A stretch of DNA of 64,000 nt from Alphaproteobacteria bacterium (lineage in GTDB: Bacteria > Pseudomonadota > Alphaproteobacteria > Geminicoccales > Geminicoccaceae), in the NCBI GenBank assembly GCA_030431615.1, contig JAUIID010000003.1, forward strand, positions 1 through 64,000. Direction: 5' to 3'. The notes under the pieces were generated by a model, which was not told where the DNA came from, did not search any database, and was given only the letters and a program-made list of their open reading frames with translations. The position numbers were made by a program, and so were the translations under genes. Positions 58,664 through 64,000 of this stretch are shown here, in pieces; the stretch's first letter is position 1, and every line of letters starts with the position of its first letter.

Positions 58664-59986
58664 TCATCGTCCGGCATACCACGATGGCAGCCAGAGGGCG
58701 ATCTCGGGGAAAATCATGAGGATAACGAGGGTGAGGCCCATGATGCCGACGAACGGCACGATGGAGCGGTAGATGTCGCCGAGGCTGATCTCGGGCGGCG
58801 CCATGGCGCGCATCAGGAAGAGGTTGTAGCCGAAGGGCGGGGTTATGTAGGCGATCTGGCAGGTGATGGTGTAGAGCACGCCGTACCAGATGGGGTTGAA
58901 GTCAAGGGCGATGGCGAGCGGCACGTAGAGCGGGGCGACGATGACCAGCATGGCGGTGTCGTCGAGGAACATGCCGAGGATGATGAAGCTGAGCTGCATC
59001 ATGATCAGTACCGTCCAGGGCGAAAGGTGCCACTCGTCGAGGAAGAGGCCGCGCAGCGCCCGGCCGGCACCGAGCCCGTCGAAGACGGCGCCGAAGCACA
59101 AGGCCGCCATGATGATCCAGAGGAACATGCAGGAGATGGCGAGCGTCTTCCTGACCGCATCCTCGAGCACCGTCATCGTGAGGCGGCGCTTGACGGCGGC
59201 GGCGAAGGTGGCGGCGGCGGCCCCGTAGGCGGCGCTCTCGACGAGGCTGGTGAAGCCGGCGACGAAGAGCCCGGTCATCGAGAAGAAGATGAGGAGCGGC
59301 AGGATGCCGGCCCTGAGGAGAGCGAGCTTCTGCCGGAGCGGGATCATGCGCTCGGCCTCGGGCAAAGGTGGTGCCAGCTTCGGGTTCAGCCGGCAGCGCA
59401 CGGCGATGTAGAGGATGAAGAAACCGGCCATCATCAGGCCCGGGAAGACGCCGGCAAGCCAGAGCTGGGTCACGGGCTGGCGGGCGATCATGCCGTAGAG
59501 GATGAGCACGACCGAGGGCGGGACGAGGATGCCAAGGGAGCTGCCGGCCTGGATAACGCCGGTCACCATGATCTTGTCGTAGCCGCGCCGCAGCATCTCG
59601 GGGAGGGCGATGGTGGCGCCGATGGCGAGGCCGGCGACGGAGAGGCCGTTCATCGCCGAGACGATGACCATGAGCACGACCGTGCCGATGGCGAGCCCGC
59701 CCTTGAGCCCGCCGGACCAGACATGGAGCATGTCGTAGAGGTCGTTGGCGATGCCGCTCTCGGCCAGCACGTAGCCCATGTAGACGAAGAGCGGCAGGGT
59801 CAGCAGCGGGTACCAGTTCATGAGCTGGAAGGCGGCGTTGAACGGCATCTCGGAGCCGCCATTGCCCCAGAGGAGGACGGCAGCACCCGCCGCGACGAAG
59901 CCGATGGCGCCGAAGACGCGCTGCCCCGTCAGGAGCATCAGCATCATCGTCGAGAACATCAAAAGGGCGATGGCCTCGTAGCTCAA
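58664..59986 (-). CDS. dctM: TRAP transporter large permease (DctM type), TTG start
   Basis: 440 residues, taken from TTG at 59986, which overlaps the dctQ stop (TTGA). The first residues are LSYEAIALLMFSTMMLMLLT. Family stretches are YPLLTLPLFVYMGYVLAESG, QAGSSLGILVPPSVVLILYG and CQIAYITPPFGYNLFLMRAM. An in-frame ATG 30 bases further in (within LLMFSTMM) is the alternative start. About 12 membrane segments. It works with the adjacent DctQ and Tat-exported DctP. Confidence 0.92.
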   Translation of the reverse strand: MSYEAIALLMFSTMMLMLLTGQRVFGAIGFVAAGAAVLLWGNGGSEMPFNAAFQLMNWYPLLTLPLFVYMGYVLAESGIANDLYDMLHVWSGGLKGGLAIGTVVLMVIVSAMNGLSVAGLAIGATIALPEMLRRGYDKIMVTGVIQAGSSLGILVPPSVVLILYGMIARQPVTQLWLAGVFPGLMMAGFFILYIAVRCRLNPKLAPPLPEAERMIPLRQKLALLRAGILPLLIFFSMTGLFVAGFTSLVESAAYGAAAATFAAAVKRRLTMTVLEDAVRKTLAISCMFLWIIMAALCFGAVFDGLGAGRALRGLFLDEWHLSPWTVLIMMQLSFIILGMFLDDTAMLVIVAPLYVPLAIALDFNPIWYGVLYTITCQIAYITPPFGYNLFLMRAMAPPEISLGDIYRSIVPFVGIMGLTLVILMIFPEIALWLPSWYAGR

Positions 59987-60534
59987 GATGCCGTGCCCCC
60001 GGCCTCTGGCTCGTCCTGCCGGCCCGGCAGCTCGATGCCGCGCAGCCGGGCGATGTCGCGAACGAGGAAGGCCACCGCCTGGAGCAGCATCAGGGCAATG
60101 CCGATGCACATGATGATCTTGATGGGTGCGAGGGGCGGCGCCCAGGAGGAATAGTTCTTCTGCCCGTATTCGAGCGCGTACTGGGTCGAGGAGAGGCCGC
60201 CCATGAGCAGGACCACGAGGTAGAAGATCAGGCAGCAGGCGGTGATGGTGTCGGTGAAGGCGCGCTTTTTCGGTGCCCACCTGGCGTAGAAGAGGTCCAT
60301 GCGGACATGGGCGCCGAGCTGCATCGAATAGCCGCCGCCGAGCAGGAAGTAGGCGACCAGCATGAACTGGGAGATCTCGACGACCCAGATCAGCGGCAGG
60401 TTGAAGGCGCTCCTCGAGATCGACGAGTAGAGCAGCACCGCCATCATGACAAAGATAAGCAGCATGACGAGACGGCCGACGACGCGGTTGACCGCGTCGA
60501 CCCAGCGCACATAGGTGGTTGCCGCCCGTATCAT
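59983..60534 (-). CDS. dctQ: TRAP transporter small permease (DctQ type)
   Basis: 183 residues, from ATG at 60534 with GGGGACC upstream. Four membrane segments are visible, the first being VVGRLVMLLIFVMMAVLLYS, followed by NLPLIWVVEISQFMLVAYFL. The typical inter-helix AHVRMDLFYARWAPKKRA follows. The C-terminus is a short polar tail. It is the first gene of the dctQ-dctM-dctP operon and overlaps dctM by 4 bases. An upstream frame extends over the desaturase remnant but reads non-family sequence. Confidence 0.92.
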   Translation of the reverse strand: MIRAATTYVRWVDAVNRVVGRLVMLLIFVMMAVLLYSSISRSAFNLPLIWVVEISQFMLVAYFLLGGGYSMQLGAHVRMDLFYARWAPKKRAFTDTITACCLIFYLVVLLMGGLSSTQYALEYGQKNYSSWAPPLAPIKIIMCIGIALMLLQAVAFLVRDIARLRGIELPGRQDEPEAGGTAS

Positions 60535-60577
60535 GCCGTCATCGGTCCCCCGGCCCCGCGTTTCGAACGTGGCACCG

Positions 60578-60770
60578 CCTGGCGGGTCGGGCAACGGGTT
60601 TCAGGCGCGGCCCAGCGCCATACCGGCTTCGCTCGCGTCGTGGTGGCCGACGGAAGGGCGTCAACACCTCCTGGTTCGCCCGCTGCCTCCACCGCAGATA
60701 TTTCGAGGTGTACCACGCCGACGGCATGGTCCCGCTCGACAAGTGGTTCGCGTCAGATGCGCCATCATGA
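60578..60770 (+). pseudogene. Frameshifted 3' fragment of a sterol desaturase gene copy
   Basis: The DNA aligns closely with the 3' part of the intact desaturase gene (from ~53260 to 53435), including an exact run from GACGGCATGGTCCCG through AAGTGGTTCG. One frame reads HTGFARVVVADGRA, and after a one-base deletion near 60660 the next reads NTSWFARCLHRRYFEVYHAD then GMVPLDKWFASDAPS to a stop. The HH of the intact copy is lost (LHRRYF). The upstream ~280 codons are absent. It is a dead remnant of a duplicate or paralog. Confidence 0.88.
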
Positions 60771-61291
60771 ATCGTTATGTCGCGGGATCAGCAACATTCC
60801 AGCGGGCGCTGTTGCATAAGACGCACCAACCCCAGCCGGAATGTTGAATTGGATGCATCAACCCGAGCCGCCCACGGCCTCGCAGGAAGTCAGACGACGC
60901 GCGCGGGCGGGTCTTCGGGGGTCAGGCATAAGCATCGGTTCTACCGGCGCGGCGAGCTTGTATCGACCGGAAAGAGGAGGGCGGAGATTGCAGCGTCGGC
61001 GCAAAGGTAAAAGAAAAGATGTCTCTGAAAGTCCGCGTCGCATGCTTCGTGCCTCCAACGAGGGCACTCGGACCGTCGATCTGGCGCCAAATGGAGAATG
61101 TCGGGATTATTGGAGGAAGCTGAGGCCGGCGACCGAAACGCCGCGCTGGCAGCCGTAGAAAGCAGCCTGGGAGCAGTCTCCGCGGTGGTCCAACTGTTAT
61201 GCGGTCGCTAAAAAGGGATCTATCCAGTCGCATCATAGTCTGATAATTTACTTGCGCGCATTGTCCCGCGCCATTTGGGGGGGGGTCGATC
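60771..61291. other. Non-coding, compositionally mixed stretch after the desaturase remnant
   Basis: No gene is supported in these ~520 bases. They contain a 9-bp inverted repeat CAACATTCC / GGAATGTTG (60792-60846) around two similar GTTGCATAAGACGCACCAACCC-like segments trimmed to partial matches, then less GC-rich DNA leading to the toxin-like gene. The repeats and the neighbouring gene fragment suggest a rearrangement junction, but no transposase remains. Confidence 0.5.
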
Positions 61292-63058
61292 GTGCCGGAA
61301 ACAGCCGTAAAGTCTATACAGACCGCGGTTAGTTTTATTCCGCCGCCGTATGGGTTGGTCTTCGGAGCGGTTTTTAAGTTCTATGATTTTGCGATCAGCT
61401 TCGGTCGACCGGATCCCATCGCCAAGGCGTTTGCACTGATTGCCAAGCAGATCCAGCAAATCGAGAAACAGCTCGGCCACGTCAACGACCGCCTCAACGA
61501 TCTGAACAACCGCATCGCCAATATCGAGAACCGAGCTTCGCTTAAGCTGCTGCAGGAAATCAACAGTGAGGCGAAGCGCCTCGCCTTCGCGATTTCGCTG
61601 CGGCCTGATGACGGTTTTGCTCGCCGCCTGATCGCATTCGAAGCGCAGGCGCTCGCGGATCGATTTCTCGAAGAGCCCGAGGTCTGGCAATGGACCGACG
61701 TCGCTGTCGTGAAGGTGTTCGATGAGCAGGGCAAGCACCTTCGGACAGAAAAAACTGCCTTGCATCCGGACTTTAAGCTTGTGCTGGCCTTTCCAGCTTA
61801 TCTCGATGCGATTTTCCTATGGATTGCCGCAATCGATCTCGTCGCGGCCGGCGATCCTCCGACGGTGCGGCAGCTCTTTGGCCCAGCGCTGATGCGACAT
61901 GCCGATGCGAACCTGACGCGCTACGGCTGGGTAGACAATAAAGGACAACCGCCAGAGACGCTCGCCGAGCAGGTCAGAGCACGCATCGACAGCGAGGTGT
62001 CAGTCCTGCACAAATACTCTGATAAGGAGGGAAAGTGCTCCTACGGCATCGTAGCCGTGAACCGGATGGACCATACGAGCCGCATGGTTGGCGAAGTTGA
62101 CATGACCAAGCCCAACGCCAAGCAGGGGTCACCGAACTTTGGAACGCTCTGCACTTGGCCATCGACTTTGGCCGTTGCGTATGAAAAAGAGGCTGAGGAC
62201 GACTACGGCGTAGCTCTGATGGGTGAAATCTCCGAGGCGCTCAAGCAAGTGCATTACGGAGGCAGCCTGCGGCGGCCCTACATCGGCCGCTTTGCTATGT
62301 CGCCAGCACCCGTGGCGGCCTACTTGCTCGGTATAACCGAAGAGGGAGAGGTCGACTGGCACTTCCAGATGGTCAGCGACGGACCGGCAAATTGGCAGGG
62401 TCCGCGCCGGACCCGCAAGGGATGGCGCGACTACGTCCGCATGATCCCCGCCGGGGGCGGTTGTTTCTATGGGCTCGCGCCGAACGGAAACCTGGACTGG
62501 TTCGGTCATGCGGCGACGGATTGGCAGACCGGCGGAACGAACTGGAGCGGTCCAAAGCCGGTTGGGAAGGGATGGGGAAGTTTCGCCCATATCGTGCCCG
62601 CAGGGCACGGCGTGCTTTACGCGGTTACCACCGATGGAGCGATTATCTGGTACAAGCACGAGGGTGTCAGGACCGGTATTGATAAGTGGAGCGGCCCTGT
62701 CGAATTGAGAAAGGGGTTCGAGATCTATTTGAGGCTACTGTCCTGCGGCGCAGGGACAATCTACGGCATCGGCGGCAATGGAGATCTTGTCTGGCATCGC
62801 CACGACGGATGGCAGGACGGATCGAACGTTTGGGCCTCACGGCGGAAGGTTGGAACCGAATGGCAGAACTTTCGTGACGTATTCGGATCCATGGAGGGTG
62901 CTATCTACGCGCTGAACTCGGAGGGGCAGCTTCTACGCTACGTCCACGATGGTTGGAAGGCAGGCGACGACAAATGGACCAATCCGAACCTCGTTGCCTT
63001 CAGCGGCTATAGACAGATCGTGGCCGACATGGACGCAGCTTTTGTCGGACCCAAATGA
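61292..63058 (+). CDS. Large protein with N-terminal helical domain and C-terminal tachylectin-2-like repeats
   Basis: 588 residues, from GTG after a run of G. The start PETAVKSIQTAVSFIPPPYG and FGAVFKFYDFAISFGR is hydrophobic; then a heptad helix (IAKQIQQIEKQLGHVNDRLN, DLNNRIANIENR, ~51-82) and a helical region to ~230. Residues ~330-585 are repeats of the tachylectin-2 type: DVDWHF-like units VDWHFQMVSDGPANW, LDWFGHAATDWQTGGTNW, IIWYKHEGVRTGIDKW, LVWHRHDGWQDGSNVW and LLRYVHDGWKAGDDKW. These bind GlcNAc/GalNAc in relatives. The layout recalls helical pore-forming toxins with a lectin tip. No secretion signal or immunity gene is seen. Function is inference. Confidence 0.75.
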   Translation: MPETAVKSIQTAVSFIPPPYGLVFGAVFKFYDFAISFGRPDPIAKAFALIAKQIQQIEKQLGHVNDRLNDLNNRIANIENRASLKLLQEINSEAKRLAFAISLRPDDGFARRLIAFEAQALADRFLEEPEVWQWTDVAVVKVFDEQGKHLRTEKTALHPDFKLVLAFPAYLDAIFLWIAAIDLVAAGDPPTVRQLFGPALMRHADANLTRYGWVDNKGQPPETLAEQVRARIDSEVSVLHKYSDKEGKCSYGIVAVNRMDHTSRMVGEVDMTKPNAKQGSPNFGTLCTWPSTLAVAYEKEAEDDYGVALMGEISEALKQVHYGGSLRRPYIGRFAMSPAPVAAYLLGITEEGEVDWHFQMVSDGPANWQGPRRTRKGWRDYVRMIPAGGGCFYGLAPNGNLDWFGHAATDWQTGGTNWSGPKPVGKGWGSFAHIVPAGHGVLYAVTTDGAIIWYKHEGVRTGIDKWSGPVELRKGFEIYLRLLSCGAGTIYGIGGNGDLVWHRHDGWQDGSNVWASRRKVGTEWQNFRDVFGSMEGAIYALNSEGQLLRYVHDGWKAGDDKWTNPNLVAFSGYRQIVADMDAAFVGPK

Positions 63059-63139
63059 CGTCGGGCCGAGAGAAGGCTTCGCCGCAGCAGCCGTGACTGG
63101 ATCGTCCATGGTGTCCGCACCGTCCGTGAGGGTCGGGCC

Positions 63140-63823
63140 ATGATCATCAGGAACATGCAGATGCCGCAACTCGACCCTAAGACGCATCCGATCGAAATTT
63201 TTTCAGGTCCGGCCGACGGCAGGCGGCATCCGATGGTCATGGTACTGCATGGGAACTTCGGCTTGGGTCCAACCTTCGGCCCACTGATTCTCGATTTCGC
63301 TAAGCGGCTATCCGGTATCGGCTATGTCGTCGCTGCGCCGCGCTATTACCCTGACGCCGAACCGCATTTCTCCGACGATCAGCCGGAGCGGCATGTTCCG
63401 GTACTCGCCGCTGCCATTGCAGACGTCGCCGAGCGACCGGATGCAGATCCCGACCAGCTTGGCCTGGTCGGGTTCTCGCTCGGAGCCGCGATTGCAATGT
63501 CCTTCATCGGCGCCAATGCCCCGGGCCGGAGCAAGGTCCTGGTGGATTTCTTCGGACCGCTGCCGGCGAACATCAAATCCGGCAGCGGGCATTTTCCGCC
63601 GACCGCGATCTTTCACAACCGACTGGACACTGCGGTGGGTTTCGAGCACAGCCTCAATCTCTGCAGGATGTTACCCGACGCGCTGGAGGTCCGCTTCTCC
63701 GGATTCACTGAGAGCAACCCTCCCTATCACCATGTCTTCGATCCGGTCGGCTACGCGCAGAAGAGTTCGGATGACGACGCGCGTCGCTGGGTCGTTCAAC
63801 ATCTGCCGCCGCTGAAACAATGA
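63140..63823 (+). CDS. Dienelactone-hydrolase-like alpha/beta hydrolase
   Basis: 227 residues. HPMVMVLHGNFGLGPTFGPL gives the oxyanion region, GYVVAAPRYYPDAEPHFSDD the second strand, and LGLVGFSLGAAIAMSFIGAN the nucleophile elbow with Ser (dienelactone hydrolases usually have Cys). FHNRLDTAVGFEHS supplies the acid and YHHVFDPVGY the likely His. It is thus closer to general carboxylesterases of the DLH superfamily. It overlaps the next gene by 4 bases (ATGA). Codon use is less GC-biased than in the rest of the window. Confidence 0.85.
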   Translation: MIIRNMQMPQLDPKTHPIEIFSGPADGRRHPMVMVLHGNFGLGPTFGPLILDFAKRLSGIGYVVAAPRYYPDAEPHFSDDQPERHVPVLAAAIADVAERPDADPDQLGLVGFSLGAAIAMSFIGANAPGRSKVLVDFFGPLPANIKSGSGHFPPTAIFHNRLDTAVGFEHSLNLCRMLPDALEVRFSGFTESNPPYHHVFDPVGYAQKSSDDDARRWVVQHLPPLKQ

Positions 63824-64000
63824 GTACGCTCGCCATCTGGCTCGTCCGACTTGTTGTGGCGCTGCATGTGCTGATCGGCCTCGCCGAGATCTTCGCGGGT
63901 CGGCGGCTGATCAAGACGAAGTTCGGGTTCCCCGCCTCAAGCACAGTCGAGTTGGATATCACTGCGCGGATCGCCGCGAACGCCGGTCTCTACAACCTGT
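63820..64000 (+). CDS. DUF1304-like membrane protein, 5' part (runs off right edge)
   Basis: The frame opens with ATG at 63820, overlapping the hydrolase stop, and is open to the edge (60 residues). It reads STLAIWLVRLVVALHVLIGL AEIFAG in one membrane helix (split here for length), then RRLIKTKFGFP and ELDITARIAANAGLYNL. The A-A-N-x-G-L-Y-N motif and the preceding helix match DUF1304 small membrane proteins of unknown function. The rest lies outside the window. Confidence 0.65.
   Translation, partial: MSTLAIWLVRLVVALHVLIGLAEIFAGRRLIKTKFGFPASSTVELDITARIAANAGLYNL

Noticed and set aside
58559-60154. A 531-codon open frame antisense to the second TRAP dctM
   Set aside because: Asp/Glu/His/Gly-rich, a typical shadow of a hydrophobic membrane protein gene.
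60790-60860. Insertion-sequence terminal repeat (GTTGCATAA-like segments and a 9-bp inverted repeat)
   Set aside because: No transposase, no target duplication and repeats too short; kept only as a note on a possible rearrangement junction.
1-64000. tRNA, rRNA or CRISPR arrays
   Set aside because: I looked for T-loop motifs, conserved rRNA blocks and regularly spaced repeats on both strands and found none that hold up.

Overview
The window is GC-rich chromosomal DNA from an alphaproteobacterium, most likely a member of the Rhodospirillales/Geminicoccales side of the class. The evidence is gene content and order. There is a split F0 operon (atpI-atpB-atpE-b'-b) without F1 genes. There is a mutY / DUF721 (DciA) / dsbA / smc neighbourhood, an LpoA-like / rsmI / yraN neighbourhood, and an NDUFAF5-like methyltransferase. 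TRAP transporters are abundant, and a cobalamin riboswitch sits ahead of a CbiM-type permease. The species assignment is inference. I saw no rRNA, tRNA, CRISPR array or intact insertion sequence.

Layout. 1-5.2 kb: the 5' end of an unknown gene, a complete TRAP operon (dctP-dctQ-dctM) and a divergent O-acetylhomoserine sulfhydrylase with a strong terminator. 5.4-11.2 kb: two small unknown proteins, an adenosine-kinase-like PfkB enzyme, a bactofilin followed by a lipoprotein, an NDUFAF5-like methyltransferase, an orphan TRAP large permease and a gene-poor stretch with a short coding remnant. 11.2-16.2 kb: a PadR regulator followed by an RND efflux pump (membrane-fusion protein and inner-membrane transporter). 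16.2-21.2 kb: an Mla-type phospholipid transport operon (permease, ATPase, MCE protein, auxiliary lipoprotein), preceded by a TPR protein and an alpha/beta hydrolase. 21.2-31 kb: a short-chain reductase, a response regulator with degenerate GGDEF and EAL domains, a methyltransferase, LpoA-like lipoprotein, RsmI, YraN, MutY, DUF721/DciA, a DsbA-like protein and nitronate monooxygenase. A 121-bp palindromic element lies exactly between yraN and mutY.

31-41 kb: smc, the F0 ATP synthase operon with a recognisable promoter, a GNAT acetyltransferase, and a cobalamin riboswitch controlling a CbiM-like permease, a zincin metallopeptidase and a VOC-family gene broken by one in-frame amber codon; then an HU protein. 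41-53.5 kb: housekeeping and small unknown genes: a GGCT-like protein, an exported sulfurtransferase, a methyltransferase, a branching-type glycosyltransferase, small membrane proteins, a secreted Cys-rich protein, a NYN/OST-HTH protein, a Sel1-repeat protein, a GYD protein, the CbpA/CbpM co-chaperone pair, a DUF533/TerB protein and a sterol desaturase.

53.6-60.5 kb looks like a catabolic and uptake block: an exported cyclase, a soluble-type PQQ sugar dehydrogenase coupled to a di-haem cytochrome c, a VapBC toxin-antitoxin pair and a TRAP operon (dctQ-dctM-dctP) with a Tat-exported binding protein. It is bracketed by the intact sterol desaturase and, at 60.6 kb, a frameshifted fragment of a close copy of that gene's 3' end. 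From about 60.8 kb to the right end the DNA is less GC-rich and holds a large protein with an N-terminal helical region and C-terminal tachylectin-2-like repeats (possibly a lectin-tipped toxin), an alpha/beta hydrolase and the start of a DUF1304-like membrane protein. This end looks acquired.
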